From Sphaerisporangium krabiense (GTDB taxonomy: Bacteria > Actinomycetota > Actinomycetes > Streptosporangiales > Streptosporangiaceae): a stretch of 64,000 nucleotides of DNA. The stretch's first letter is position 1; every line of letters begins with the position of its first letter. A program made the position numbers and the translations under genes. The notes under the pieces are model-generated. The model saw nothing but the letters and a program-made list of their open reading frames with translations, had not been told where the DNA came from and ran no database searches. Shown piece by piece: positions 1 through 8,547 of the stretch. Where the stretch lies: the NCBI RefSeq assembly GCF_014200435.1, contig NZ_JACHBR010000001.1:3999501-4063500 (forward strand). The letters run 5' to 3'.

Positions 1-891
1 GTGCGCGGCACCTTGATCCGCATGACCCAGCACCTGGCCGCCGCGGAGGACTACCTGCGGCTGCGCCCGCTGATCCAGCCCGCGCTGACCCGCATGGCCT
101 TCCAGGGCACCGGCGCCGAGGTGGCCGGCCTCGGCGCCGCCAAGATCGCCGAGGTGGCGGCGGAGCTGCTCGGCGACCGTACGATGCGCCGGCCCGAGCT
201 CGGCCGCCTGCTCGCCGAACGGTTCCCCGGGTACGGGACCGCCGCGCTGACCCGGACCGCGCACTGCCTCGTCGCGCAGATCCACCCGCCGCCCAGCGGC
301 CTGTGGGGCGGCTGGGCCGGGCGCGGGGCCGTCCCGTGCGCGCTCGCCGAGCGGTGGATCGGCCGTCCCCTGGAGGAGCCGCGCCCCGAGGCGCCCGAGG
401 AGATGGTCCTGCGCTACCTGGCCGCGTTCGGCCCGGCCACGGTGAAGGACGTCCAGCTCTGGTCCGGCGTCACCCGCCTGCGCGAGGTGGTCGAACGGCT
501 CCGCCTCGGCCTGCGCGTCCTGCGCGGCGAGCGGGGCGGCGAGCTGTTCGACCTCCCGGACGCCGTGCTCGCCGACCCGGAGGTCCCCGCGCCGCCGCGC
601 TTCCTGCCCGCCTACGACAACGTCCTCATCGGCCACGCCGACCGGACGCGGATCATCGCCGACGAGCACCGCCCGGCCGTGATGGCCGGCCGGGCGCTGG
701 TGCTGCCCACGTTCCTGCTCGACGGCTTCGTCCGGGGCACGTGGGAGGTGGACGGCCGCTCGCTGAGGATCAGCCCCTTCGCGCCGCTGCGGGACGCCGA
801 GGCCGCGGAGCTGCTCGCCGAGGCCGAACGTCTGCTGGACTTCGTCGCGCCCGCCGCCGAGCGCGCCGCGTGGACCACCGCGCTCGGCTGA
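1..891 (+). CDS. winged helix DNA-binding domain protein (HTH_42 / AlkZ-related), 5' truncated
   Basis: The reading frame is open from the first base, so the N-terminus lies outside the window; 296 residues remain where the family usually has roughly 350-400. The typical C-terminal block is present: the family motif FLPAYDNVLIGHADRTR near residues 201-217, then a small beta-rich domain with a GTWEVDG strand. Members of this family (DUF1006/HTH_42) include the AlkZ/YcaQ interstrand-crosslink DNA glycosylases, but many are uncharacterised. The catalytic region cannot be fully judged on this fragment, so glycosylase activity is an inference only. It is followed by a convergent MhuD-like gene with about 60 bp between them. 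Confidence 0.75.
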   Translation: MRGTLIRMTQHLAAAEDYLRLRPLIQPALTRMAFQGTGAEVAGLGAAKIAEVAAELLGDRTMRRPELGRLLAERFPGYGTAALTRTAHCLVAQIHPPPSGLWGGWAGRGAVPCALAERWIGRPLEEPRPEAPEEMVLRYLAAFGPATVKDVQLWSGVTRLREVVERLRLGLRVLRGERGGELFDLPDAVLADPEVPAPPRFLPAYDNVLIGHADRTRIIADEHRPAVMAGRALVLPTFLLDGFVRGTWEVDGRSLRISPFAPLRDAEAAELLAEAERLLDFVAPAAERAAWTTALG

Positions 892-954
892 GCCTTTCGG
901 CCCGGGACCGCGGCGGTGGCCCGGCCCCGCCGGGCGCCGCGGGCGTCGTGGTGT

Positions 955-1329
955 TCAGGCGTCCTTGCGGCCGGCGGACTGGACGACCTCGAACGTCCAC
1001 AGCTCCGACCCGGTCGCCGCGGGACCGCCGTGCCCGTGCCCCTGTCCGTGCCCCTGTCCGTGGCCGTGGCCCTGGGCGGCGGCGTCGGCGGCGGCTCGGG
1101 CGTGGCCGGCCTGGAAGGCCTCGCTTCGCTGCCAGGCCTCGAAGTCCTCCTCGCTGCGCCAGCGGGTGTAGACGAGGTACCTGTCGGTGCCCTCGACCGG
1201 CCGCAGCAGCTCGAACCACTCGAACCCGTCCGACGACTCGACCATCCCGGCGCGGTCGCCGAACCTGCTCTCCAGGGCCGCGCGCATCTCGGCCGGCACG
1301 GACAGAACGTTGATCTTCACAACCGACAT
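955..1329 (-). CDS. MhuD/IsdG-like haem-degrading monooxygenase (ABM fold) with His-Gly repeat insert
   Basis: A 124-residue antibiotic-biosynthesis-monooxygenase fold protein. Its first 70 residues follow mycobacterial MhuD closely (VVKIN at the N-terminus, LLRPVEGTDRY, then EAW). Residues matching the MhuD active site are visible: Asn7, Trp66 and His76, the last being one place later than MhuD His75. MhuD-type enzymes open the haem macrocycle and release iron in the cytoplasm. Between the haem-ligand helix and the final strand there is an insert of alternating His, Gly and Gln at about residues 87-102, absent from MhuD, which could bind metal. Start ATG is supported by GGGAG about 6 nt upstream. 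Haem degradation is a homology-based inference. Confidence 0.8.
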   Translation of the reverse strand: MSVVKINVLSVPAEMRAALESRFGDRAGMVESSDGFEWFELLRPVEGTDRYLVYTRWRSEEDFEAWQRSEAFQAGHARAAADAAAQGHGHGQGHGQGHGHGGPAATGSELWTFEVVQSAGRKDA

Positions 1330-1515
1330 GGCCACTCCCTCGTCAGACGGATCTCCCGGGACGGCACGCCGAGGCGGGCCGTCCACTGAGGCCCACCCTA
1401 TGATCCGGCCCTCCCGCCCCTCGGCCCGCCGGGTCACGGCACGCCAGGACGGTCCGCCGGCCGGTGGCCGATGCGGCGCGCGGCGGCGGTGTGCGTGCCG
1501 GTTTCGCGGCGGCAC

Positions 1516-1521
1516 TAGCCT
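1516..1521 (+). promoter_or_regulatory. -10 element of probable leaderless FAH-gltX transcript
   Basis: TAGCCT lies 6 nt before the GTG start of the FAH-family gene, and no Shine-Dalgarno sequence is visible. In actinobacteria this spacing places the transcription start at the start codon. Inferred from sequence only. Confidence 0.5.
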
Positions 1522-1527
1522 TGTGGG

Positions 1528-2304
1528 GTGCGTATCGCAAGGTTCTCCACAGGTGAGGGCGTCGCGTTCGGCGTGGTCGAAGGCGCCCAGGGCGAAGAGT
1601 TCGTCTCCAGGATCGACGGGCATCCGTTCGCGGCGATCCAGTTCACCGGCGAGCGGTACCCGCTCCAAGAGGTGCGTCTGGTCACGCCGATGCTGCCCAG
1701 CAAGGTCATCGCGGTCGGAAAGAACTACGCCGGGCACATCCGCGAGATGGGCGGCGAGGCGCCGGTCGAGCCGCTGATCTTCGGCAAGCCCTCCACCTCG
1801 GTGATCGGGCACGGCGAGGCCATCGCCTACCCGCACAAGCTCACCGAGCACGTCGACTACGAGGGCGAGCTGGCCGTGGTGATCGGCCGCCTCTGCCGCG
1901 AGGTCCCCGTCGAGCGCGCCCACGAGGTGATCTTCGGTTACACCTGCGCGAACGACGTGACCGCCCGCGACCTCCAGCGGAGGGACGGGCAGTGGACCCG
2001 CGCCAAGGGGTTCGACACCTTCTGCCCCCTCGGCCCATGGATCCAGACCGAGCTCGACCCCGCGGACCTGGCCATCACGACCACGGTCAACGGCGAGCTC
2101 AAGCAGAGCGGGCGCACGTCCGAGCTGCTCCACGACATCCCGACGCTCATCGCCTACATCACCGACGTCATGACGCTGATCCCCGGCGACGTCATCCTCA
2201 CCGGCACCCCCGCGGGCGTCGGCCCGCTGGAGGACGGCGACGAGGTGAGCGTGGGCATCGAGGGCATCGGCACTCTCACCAACCGGGTGGTTCCGCGTGA
2301 CTGA
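1528..2304 (+). CDS. fumarylacetoacetate hydrolase family protein
   Basis: A 258-residue member of the FAH superfamily, which hydrolyses or decarboxylates acylpyruvate-type compounds with a divalent metal. The probable metal ligands are Glu112 and Glu114 in [10 protein letters not shown] and Asp143 in ANDVTARD; the active-site segment [12 protein letters not shown] holds His70. Length matches small family members with an N-terminal FAH_N-like domain of about 55 residues. The exact substrate cannot be read from sequence. The stop codon overlaps the start of gltX by 8 bp, so the two are probably cotranscribed and translationally coupled. This pairing upstream of gltX is common in actinomycetes. 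The GTG start has no Shine-Dalgarno but follows a -10-like hexamer at leaderless spacing. Confidence 0.88.
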   Translation: MRIARFSTGEGVAFGVVEGAQGEEFVSRIDGHPFAAIQFTGERYPLQEVRLVTPMLPSKVIAVGKNYAGHIREMGGEAPVEPLIFGKPSTSVIGHGEAIAYPHKLTEHVDYEGELAVVIGRLCREVPVERAHEVIFGYTCANDVTARDLQRRDGQWTRAKGFDTFCPLGPWIQTELDPADLAITTTVNGELKQSGRTSELLHDIPTLIAYITDVMTLIPGDVILTGTPAGVGPLEDGDEVSVGIEGIGTLTNRVVPRD

Positions 2305-3700
2305 TCTGCAGGGCTCGGCCGAGCCCACGCTCCGGGTGCGATTCGCGCCCTCCCCGACCGGCATGTTCCACGTCGGCGGCGCCCGCTCGGCGCTGTTCAA
2401 CTGGGCCCTCGCCGAACAGTCGGGCGGCCGGTTCGTGCTGCGCGTCGAGGACACCGACGCCGCGCGCAACCGGCCCGAGTGGACCGAGGGCATCATCTCC
2501 GCCCTCGCCTGGATCGGCATCGGCGGCGAGTCCCCGTACTTCGAGGGCCCCTACTTCCAGTCCGCCTACGAGGAGCAGCACCGCGCGGCCGTCGCCAAGC
2601 TCGTCGCCGACGGCAAGGCGTACTTCTGCACCTGCACCCGCGACGACGTCAAGGCCCGCACCGGCTCCGAGCACCAGGGCTACGACGGCTTCTGCCGCAC
2701 CCGCGGGCTCACCGAGGGCGCGGTGCGCTTCCGCACCCCCGACGAGGGCGTGACCGTGGTCGACGACCTGGTCAGGGGCCGGGTGGAGTTCCCCAACAAG
2801 GCCATGGAGGACTTCGTCGTCGCCCGCGGCGACGGCTCGCCGCTGTTCGTGCTCGCCAACGTCGTGGACGACATCGAGATGCGCATCACGCACGTCGTCC
2901 GGGCCGAGGAGCACCTGTCGAACACCCCCAAGCAGCAGCTCCTCTGGGACGCCCTCGGCGTCGCGCCGCCCGTCTGGGCGCACATCCCGGTGATCGTCAA
3001 CGAGAAGCGGCAGAAGCTGTCCAAGCGCCGCGACAAGGTCGCGCTGGAGTCCTACCGCGACGAGGGCTACCTCGCCGAGGCCATGGTCAACTACCTGATG
3101 CTGCTCGGCTGGGGCCCCGGCGACGACCGCGAGATCATGCCGTGGTCGGAGATGGTGCCGCTGTTCAAGCTCTCGGACGTCAACCCGTCGCCGGCCTTCT
3201 TCGACGAGAAGAAGCTCCGCGCGTTCAACGGCGAGTACATCCGGGCGCTGCCGCTTGAGGTGTTCGTCCGGCGCTGCGAGCCGTTCCTGGACCCGAGCTG
3301 GGGCCGTGAGACCTTCGCCAAGGTCGCCGCGCTGGCCCAGACCCGCATCTCGGTCCTGTCGGAGATCACGGCCAACGTCGACTTCCTGTTCCTGGACGAG
3401 CCCGTCTTCGACCCGGCGAGCTGGGCCAAGGCCATGAAGGCGGGCGCCCGCGAGATCCTCTCGGGCTACCTGGCGCGGCTGGAGACGGTCTCGTTCGACC
3501 CCGAGTCGCTGAAGACCGCGCTGGAGGAGGTCGGCCTGGAGCAGGGCCTCAAGCTGGGCAAGGCCCAGGCGCCGGTCCGCGTGGCCGTCACCGGGCGCAC
3601 GGTGGGCCTTCCCCTGTTCGAGTCGATCGAGGTCCTCGGCCGGGAGCGGACCCTGGACCGCCTGCGCGCCGCCCTGGCCCGCCTGGACGCCGAGGCGTAG
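2297..3700 (+). CDS. gltX: glutamyl-tRNA synthetase (GluRS)
   Basis: Class I aminoacyl-tRNA synthetase, 467 residues, charging tRNA-Glu in the cytoplasm. In actinobacteria GluRS is normally non-discriminating and also charges tRNA-Gln for later amidation by GatCAB. The HIGH-type motif is HVGG at residues 25-28 and the KMSKS-type motif is KLSKR at 240-244. A CxC...Y...C set (Cys111, Cys113, Tyr129, Cys133) resembles the zinc site of E. coli GluRS. The GTG start lies inside the upstream FAH gene. Placement 2.4 kb before one tRNA-Gln and two tRNA-Glu genes puts the enzyme beside its own substrates. A GC-rich inverted repeat separates it from the convergent peptidase gene. Confidence 0.97.
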   Translation: MTDLQGSAEPTLRVRFAPSPTGMFHVGGARSALFNWALAEQSGGRFVLRVEDTDAARNRPEWTEGIISALAWIGIGGESPYFEGPYFQSAYEEQHRAAVAKLVADGKAYFCTCTRDDVKARTGSEHQGYDGFCRTRGLTEGAVRFRTPDEGVTVVDDLVRGRVEFPNKAMEDFVVARGDGSPLFVLANVVDDIEMRITHVVRAEEHLSNTPKQQLLWDALGVAPPVWAHIPVIVNEKRQKLSKRRDKVALESYRDEGYLAEAMVNYLMLLGWGPGDDREIMPWSEMVPLFKLSDVNPSPAFFDEKKLRAFNGEYIRALPLEVFVRRCEPFLDPSWGRETFAKVAALAQTRISVLSEITANVDFLFLDEPVFDPASWAKAMKAGAREILSGYLARLETVSFDPESLKTALEEVGLEQGLKLGKAQAPVRVAVTGRTVGLPLFESIEVLGRERTLDRLRAALARLDAEA

Positions 3701-3715
3701 TCACCGCGTACGAGG

Positions 3716-3741
3716 GGCGGCCCGGAGCCCTCCGGGCCGCC
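3716..3741. terminator. bidirectional intrinsic terminator between gltX and M3 peptidase
   Basis: An inverted repeat with arms GGCGGCCCGGA and TCCGGGCCGCC around a short CCC-containing loop lies between two convergent genes, followed on the plus strand by TTCGCC. The stem is strong and the U-tract is poor, as is usual in actinomycetes. Confidence 0.7.
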
Positions 3742-3750
3742 TTCGCCGTC

Positions 3751-5745
3751 TCAGAGCAGGCCGCGGCGCTCCAGCAGCGGCTCGATGCGCGGGTCACGGC
3801 CGCGGAAGGCGCGAAAGCCCGTCATCGGGTCCACGCTGCCGCCCCGCGACAGCAGCTCGCGGCGGAACGTGTCGCCGTTCTCGCGGGTGAGGCCGCCGTT
3901 CTCCTTGAACCACTCGACGGTGTCGGCGTCCAGGACCTCGCTCCAGATGTAGGAGTAGTAGCCGGCGCTGTAGCCGCCCGCCCAGATGTGGGCGAAGTAG
4001 GTGCTGCGGTAGCGCGGCGGCACCAGCGGCAGGTCCACGCCGGCGTTCCGCAGGGCCTGGCGCTCGAACTCCAGCGTGTCGGCCGGCTCCTCCTCGAAGG
4101 TGTGCCACGCCCAGTCCAGCAGCGTGGCCGCGAGGTACTCCACGGTCGCGTACCCCTGGTTGAACTTCTGCGCCTCCAGCATCCGGTCCACCAGGTCCTG
4201 CGGCATGGGCTCGCCGGTCTCGTGGTGGCGGGCGTAGTTCGCCAGGACCTCGGGCCACACCGCCCACATCTCGTTGACCTGCGAGGGGTACTCCACGAAG
4301 TCCCGGGGCACCGCCGTGCCGGAGAAGTACGGGAAGCCGACGTCGGAGAACAGCCCGTGCAGGGCGTGCCCGAACTCGTGGAACATCGTGTTGACCTGGT
4401 CCCAGGTCATCAGCGTGGGCTCCCCGGCCGGGGGCTTGGTGATGTTGAGGTTGTTCACCACGACCGGCCGGGTGCCCTCCAGGGCGGACTGCTTGACCAG
4501 GCTGTTCATCCACGCGCCGCCGCGCTTGGAGGCGCGGGCGTAGAAGTCGCCGAGGAACAGGCCGAGCGGCGAGCCGTCCTCGTCGAACACCTCGAAGACG
4601 CGGACGTCGGGGTGGTAGCCGACCAGGTCGGTCCGCTCGGTGAAGTCCAGCCCGTACAGCTTGTGCGCCGCGTGGAAGACGCCGTCGCGCAGCACCCGGT
4701 CCAGCTCGAAGTACGGCCGCATCGCACGGCTGTCGACCGCGTAGCGGGCCTCGCGCACCTTCTCGGCGTAGAACGACCAGTCCCACGGCTCCAGGTCGAA
4801 CCCGGCCTCCTCGCGGAGCTGCTCGGCCTCCCTGTGGGCGTTGGCCACCGCGGCGGGCGTCATCTTGGCCAGCGTCTCGGTGACGGCGCGGGTGCTCGGC
4901 GCCGTCTGGTCGGCCACGACGTACTCGGCGTGGTTGCCGTAGCCGAGCAGCCGCGCCCGCTCGGCCCGCAGCCGGGCCATGCGGATCACCAGGTCGGGGT
5001 TGTCCCGCACGCCCCGCTCGACGGACGCGCGGTGGATGCGCTCGCGCAGCTCGCGGTCGGTCAGCTCGGTCAGCGGCGGCTGGGCGGTGGGCAGGCCCAG
5101 CGTGATCACGTACTTGCCGTCCAGCCCCCGCGACCTGGCGGTCTCCGCCGCCGCCTTGATCGCGTCCTCGGACAGGCCGTCCAGGCGCGCCGCGTCGTCC
5201 ACGACCACCGCCGAGGCGTTGGTGTCGGCGAGCAGGTTCTGCTCGAACGTGGTCGACAACGTGGAGAGCTCCTCGTTGAGGCTCCTGAGCCGCTGCTGGT
5301 CCTCGGGGCCGAGCTCCGCGCCCGCCCGGACGAAGTCCGTGACGTAGCGCTCCAGCAGCCAGGCGCGCTCGGCGTCCAGTCCCTCGGCGGGGACGGCCTT
5401 CAGCCGGGCGAACAGGCGCGTGTTCAGGTGGATGGCGTCGCTGTGCTGGGTGAGCTTCGGCGTGATCTCCTTCTGGATGGCCTGGATGCCCGGGGTGGTG
5501 TCCGAGGACGCCTGGTTGAAGAAGACGGTGGTGACGCGGCTCAGCAGCCTCCCGGACCGTTCGAGCGCCTCCACCGTGTTCTCGAAGGTCGGAGCGTCGG
5601 CGCCGTCCGCGATCGCCTCGACCTCCGCGAGCTGCTCGGCCATGCCGCGTTCGAAGGCGGGCGCGTAGTGTTCCTCGCGGATCTCGGCGAAGGGTGGCAA
5701 CCGGTACGGCAGGGCACTCTGGACGAAGAACGGGTTTTCGGTCAA
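3751..5745 (-). CDS. M3 family zinc metallopeptidase (oligopeptidase A / dipeptidyl carboxypeptidase type)
   Basis: A 664-residue cytoplasmic oligopeptidase of family M3 (thimet oligopeptidase fold), which cleaves short peptides. The gluzincin motif is HEFGH with His456 and His460 as zinc ligands and Glu457 as catalytic base; the third ligand is expected in the downstream FVEYPSQVNE segment, as in the family. The C-terminal YSYIWSEVLDAD and GGSVDP blocks are also typical. TTG is chosen as start because homologues begin at the TENPFF segment and GGGAG lies 8 nt upstream. An in-frame ATG 24 nt further upstream would place the Shine-Dalgarno inside the gene. No signal peptide is visible. Convergent with gltX. 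Confidence 0.9.
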   Translation of the reverse strand: MTENPFFVQSALPYRLPPFAEIREEHYAPAFERGMAEQLAEVEAIADGADAPTFENTVEALERSGRLLSRVTTVFFNQASSDTTPGIQAIQKEITPKLTQHSDAIHLNTRLFARLKAVPAEGLDAERAWLLERYVTDFVRAGAELGPEDQQRLRSLNEELSTLSTTFEQNLLADTNASAVVVDDAARLDGLSEDAIKAAAETARSRGLDGKYVITLGLPTAQPPLTELTDRELRERIHRASVERGVRDNPDLVIRMARLRAERARLLGYGNHAEYVVADQTAPSTRAVTETLAKMTPAAVANAHREAEQLREEAGFDLEPWDWSFYAEKVREARYAVDSRAMRPYFELDRVLRDGVFHAAHKLYGLDFTERTDLVGYHPDVRVFEVFDEDGSPLGLFLGDFYARASKRGGAWMNSLVKQSALEGTRPVVVNNLNITKPPAGEPTLMTWDQVNTMFHEFGHALHGLFSDVGFPYFSGTAVPRDFVEYPSQVNEMWAVWPEVLANYARHHETGEPMPQDLVDRMLEAQKFNQGYATVEYLAATLLDWAWHTFEEEPADTLEFERQALRNAGVDLPLVPPRYRSTYFAHIWAGGYSAGYYSYIWSEVLDADTVEWFKENGGLTRENGDTFRRELLSRGGSVDPMTGFRAFRGRDPRIEPLLERRGLL

Positions 5746-6058
5746 CGCACCTGCTCCCTCACGTGGCAAAAGTTCTCCCCTGAAGAGTTACACAGGTGGC
5801 GCACCCCCTGGAACTCCGCATCCGGTCCTCGCCCGCGCCCTCCGGCGCGCGGCGCGCCCGCCGGCCGTGGCCTGCCGGGCCCTCGGAGCCCCGATCTCGG
5901 GCCGGCGCGGCCCGCGCGGGGACGGTCCCGGGGCCCGTGAGCGGGGGCTCACCAGGAGGAATCCGCCGGGTCGGCAATCGTTTTGGTCTTGGCCCGCAAG
6001 CTGGGCTATTCTTTCGGAGTCGCCAGCGAGGCCCGCTCCACCAGGGGCCCGCGAGCAA
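5746..6058. other. intergenic region upstream of tRNA-Gln
   Basis: About 310 bp without a convincing gene. The first two thirds are GC-rich and carry the leader of the divergent M3 peptidase gene. The last 80 bp contain the tRNA-Gln promoter. No coding potential beyond arginine-rich shadow frames is apparent. Confidence 0.5.
5983..6012 (+). promoter_or_regulatory. promoter of tRNA-Gln
   Basis: TTGGTC at 5983-5988 and TATTCT at 6007-6012 are separated by 18 bp and lie about 46 bp before the mature tRNA-Gln. The tRNA-Glu pair has a promoter of the same architecture, which supports the call. Confidence 0.6.
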
Positions 6059-6130
6059 TGGGGTATGGGGTAATTGGCAGCCCGGCTGATTCTGGTTCAG
6101 CTAGTCTAGGTTCGAGTCCTGGTACCCCAG
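6059..6130 (+). tRNA. tRNA-Gln (anticodon CTG)
   Basis: A 72-nt cloverleaf. The acceptor stem TGGGGTA pairs with TACCCCA and the discriminator is G. The anticodon stem GCTGA/TCAGC encloses loop TTCTGGT with anticodon CTG. The T-arm has GGTTCGAGTCC. The 3' CCA is not encoded. This tRNA reads CAG codons, the dominant Gln codon in GC-rich genomes. Confidence 0.95.
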
Positions 6131-6143
6131 CAGGCATTTCGTC

Positions 6144-6175
6144 AACGCCCATGTCTTCTCCAAGACATGGGCGTT
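6144..6175 (+). terminator. intrinsic terminator after tRNA-Gln
   Basis: Arms AACGCCCATGTCTT and AAGACATGGGCGTT form a perfect 14-bp stem with a CTCC loop, followed by TTCGC, starting 14 nt after the tRNA-Gln 3' end. Confidence 0.88.
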
Positions 6176-6258
6176 TTCGCTGTCCGGGCCCGCGTGGGCG
6201 AAATTTCGGTGACACCCGTCGATCTCCGTTTGGGGTGAGGCCGGGCTGGGGAACCGGT

Positions 6259-6288
6259 TTGGTCGTGCTCTCGCGGGTGCGGTAGAGT
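6259..6288 (+). promoter_or_regulatory. promoter of the tRNA-Glu pair
   Basis: TTGGTC at 6259-6264 and TAGAGT at 6283-6288 with an 18-bp spacer, about 68 bp before the first tRNA-Glu. The -35 hexamer and the spacer match those of the tRNA-Gln promoter. Confidence 0.6.
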
Positions 6289-6356
6289 AACGCCCGTTGC
6301 CGAGGCGTCCGCAGGGGCGCCTCAGTCGGTTCGGTCCTCCGGCCGGCACGCAGTGA

Positions 6357-6429
6357 GGTCCCGTCGTCTAGTGGCCTAGGACGCCGCCCTCTCAAGGCGG
6401 TAACGCCGGTTCGAATCCGGTCGGGACTA
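6357..6429 (+). tRNA. tRNA-Glu (anticodon CTC), copy 1
   Basis: A 73-nt cloverleaf. Acceptor GGTCCCG pairs with CGGGACT, starting with a G1-U72 wobble as in other actinomycete tRNA-Glu. The anticodon stem CCGCC/GGCGG encloses CTCTCAA with anticodon CTC. The discriminator is A and the next three bases read CCA. Charged by the GltX encoded nearby. Confidence 0.95.
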
Positions 6430-6469
6430 CCACACTGCGCCGCCGCCCGGTTCTCCGCGCCGAGCTCCC

Positions 6470-6542
6470 GGCTCCGTCGTCTAGTGGCCTAGGACGCCGC
6501 CCTCTCAAGGCGGTAGCGCCGGTTCGAATCCGGTCGGGGCTA
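6470..6542 (+). tRNA. tRNA-Glu (anticodon CTC), copy 2
   Basis: A second 73-nt tRNA-Glu 40 bp after copy 1, sharing its promoter. It differs at only four positions: two in the 5' acceptor strand and one in the 3' strand, where T3-A70 becomes C3-G70 and C4-G69 becomes a U-G wobble, plus one variable-loop base. Pairing is therefore preserved. CCA is not encoded here. Confidence 0.95.
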
Positions 6543-6552
6543 CAGTCGGGAA

Positions 6553-6582
6553 AACCCTCGGAAGGTCCGCCTTCCGAGGGTT
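6553..6582 (+). terminator. intrinsic terminator after tRNA-Glu pair
   Basis: Arms AACCCTCGGAAGG and CCTTCCGAGGGTT form a perfect 13-bp stem with a TCCG loop, followed by GTTTC, 10 nt after tRNA-Glu copy 2. Confidence 0.9.
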
Positions 6583-6668
6583 GTTTCATGTCCGGGCGAG
6601 GAAGCCGCCGCGCGGGCGGCGCGGCCCGGAATGCGCTCCGGGCCGCGCCTGTCTCGTCCGCGGCGGTG

Positions 6669-8429
6669 CTACTCCTCGGCTTCCGGGCCGGGCTTGCCGG
6701 CGCGGGAGCGGGCCTTGAACAGGGCGCGCTTGGCGGCCTTGGCGACCTGGCGGTCCGGGTGGGCGTCGCCGACGGCCTCCAGCAGCTCCTCGACGTGCGG
6801 GTGCGGCACCTTCCAGATCACCTCCAGCAGGTTGCTCAGCACGGGCGCGGGCCCGATGTCGTGGAGGCTGCTGACGAACTCCGGCCGGCCGAGGCCCGCC
6901 GAGATCGTCCACATGTCGAGGATCAGCCAATGGGTGTCGCTCTGGCTCGGCTCGGGCGCGCCCACCACGCCGAGCTGGGCGAGGTGCGTGGCGGCGTAGG
7001 GCCGCAGCGAGGGCTCCTTGAGCGCCTCCTGCCAGGCGGGGACGGCGACGGGCCCGAGCGAGCCGACCAGGCTCGCGGCCTGGACCCGGATCAGCGCGTC
7101 CGCCTCGTCCTCCGCGGCGGCGGCGAGCAGCTCCTCCGCGGCGGTGGCGGGCTCGCGCAGCTCCATCCAGGCGGCGAACTCGGCGTCGGCCTCCTCCTCG
7201 GACAGGTCGGCGCTGAGGGACAGCAGGTCGAGGCCGGTCATCGCGTCGATCGCGGGACGGGCGTCCACCTCGATGTCGTCGTCGTCCAGCAGGTGGACCA
7301 CGCCCTCGACGCCGAGCGGGGTGAGCCGCACGCGGTCGTCCTCGGCGGTGACCATGCCGTACCCCGCCAGCCACTCGACGACCGAGGCGAGCGGCTCGCC
7401 GGCCTCGGCCCAGGCGGTGGCGCCGAGGTCGTCGAACTCGGCCGCGGCCTCGGCCAGCTCGTCGGCCAGCTCGCCGAGCGGGCGCTCGCCGCCCGCCAGC
7501 AGCAGCCGGACGAGCAGGGCACGGGTGAGGCCGGACAGCGCCAGCGTGAGATCGTCGTCGTCCAGCTCGGGGTCGCCGTAGTCGATGGAGTGGAGGCCGA
7601 GCATCCAGACGTCCAGGACGTCCTCGTCGTTGTCGAACGGCCACGCCGCGGTGTCGTCGTCGACGCCGACCGTGTCCTCGCCGTCGGGCGTGAGGAACTC
7701 CAGGTCCACCGCGAGGTTCCACAGGTTCCACAGGGCGGGCACGGCCTGCGCGAGCGGGCGCTCGTCGGGCTCGGGCAGGCCGACGACGGCGAGGGCCTCG
7801 CGGATCTCCTCGTCGCTCAGCAGGGTCTCTTCACCGACCTTGCGCGCGGTGCCCACCCAGACGGCCAGATCGCGGGCCTTGGAGATGAGCGGCACGGCGC
7901 GGGCGGCCTCGGCCAGCTCGGCGTCGGGGCGCAGGCGGATGGTGGGCAGATCGCCGAGATCGTCGGCGAAGGGCTCGAAGTCGCCGAGACCCTCGACCTC
8001 TTCCTCTTCGAGGTCCTCGTCGTCCTCGTCCTCGTCCCATTCGCGTTCGCCGATGACCTCTTCCATGGCCTCGACGAAGGCGTCCTCGATCTCGTCCAGG
8101 CCGTCGAGCAGCTCGTCGAGGTCGTCGGAGCCCTTGGCCAGGCGGCCGGTCCCGGAAAGGAAGGTGAGGTAGGAGCGCACGGCGGGGATCATGCCGTCGG
8201 CCGCGGCGTCGGGATCCTCCACGACCTGGGGCATGCGTTCCAGCAGCACCGGGCGGAGATCGCCGCGCTTCCACAGGTGGACGTCGTCACGAGCGATCAG
8301 GCGGTGCCACAGAGCAGCCGGTCCGACCAGGTCGGCGTCACTGTCGGGTGCGTTGTCCTGCGCCCAGAGAATGAACTCTTGAAGGAGGGGACGCAGCTCC
8401 GATGCGGCTGCCTCGATGCGATCTGTCAC
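6669..8429 (-). CDS. large acidic protein of unknown function with winged-helix-like and HEAT-like segments
   Basis: A 586-residue, strongly acidic protein that I do not recognise by function. An all-acidic stretch (EWDEDEDDEDLEEEEVEG) lies near residues 130-147. Around residues 340-385 the pattern VVEWLAGYGMVTAEDDRVRLTP followed by GVEGVVHLL looks like a winged helix with its wing. From about 430 to 580 there are paired amphipathic helices (ALIRVQAASLVGSLG, AATHLAQLGVVG, LLEAVGDAHPDRQVAKAAKRALF) resembling HEAT repeats. The tail is basic. There is no signal peptide or membrane segment. It lies alone, convergent with the tRNA-Glu operon and about 120 bp from ndgR. Coding is supported by length, amino-acid composition and third-position GC. 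Confidence 0.75.
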   Translation of the reverse strand: MTDRIEAAASELRPLLQEFILWAQDNAPDSDADLVGPAALWHRLIARDDVHLWKRGDLRPVLLERMPQVVEDPDAAADGMIPAVRSYLTFLSGTGRLAKGSDDLDELLDGLDEIEDAFVEAMEEVIGEREWDEDEDDEDLEEEEVEGLGDFEPFADDLGDLPTIRLRPDAELAEAARAVPLISKARDLAVWVGTARKVGEETLLSDEEIREALAVVGLPEPDERPLAQAVPALWNLWNLAVDLEFLTPDGEDTVGVDDDTAAWPFDNDEDVLDVWMLGLHSIDYGDPELDDDDLTLALSGLTRALLVRLLLAGGERPLGELADELAEAAAEFDDLGATAWAEAGEPLASVVEWLAGYGMVTAEDDRVRLTPLGVEGVVHLLDDDDIEVDARPAIDAMTGLDLLSLSADLSEEEADAEFAAWMELREPATAAEELLAAAAEDEADALIRVQAASLVGSLGPVAVPAWQEALKEPSLRPYAATHLAQLGVVGAPEPSQSDTHWLILDMWTISAGLGRPEFVSSLHDIGPAPVLSNLLEVIWKVPHPHVEELLEAVGDAHPDRQVAKAAKRALFKARSRAGKPGPEAEE

Positions 8430-8547
8430 TCCGCCAGGCTAGTGCTTGGCGGCGGCCGTCTCTAATCAGTTGGCGCGGCTGCGGGGCCCAATCGGCGGGC
8501 GCCGCGCCGACCGGCCCGTACGGGGCTCTGCCCTGCGCGAACAGCGG

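Noticed and set aside
6059-6130. Integration site for a mobile element at tRNA-Gln
   Set aside because: No duplicated tRNA 3' end or integrase gene in the window; an intact terminator follows.
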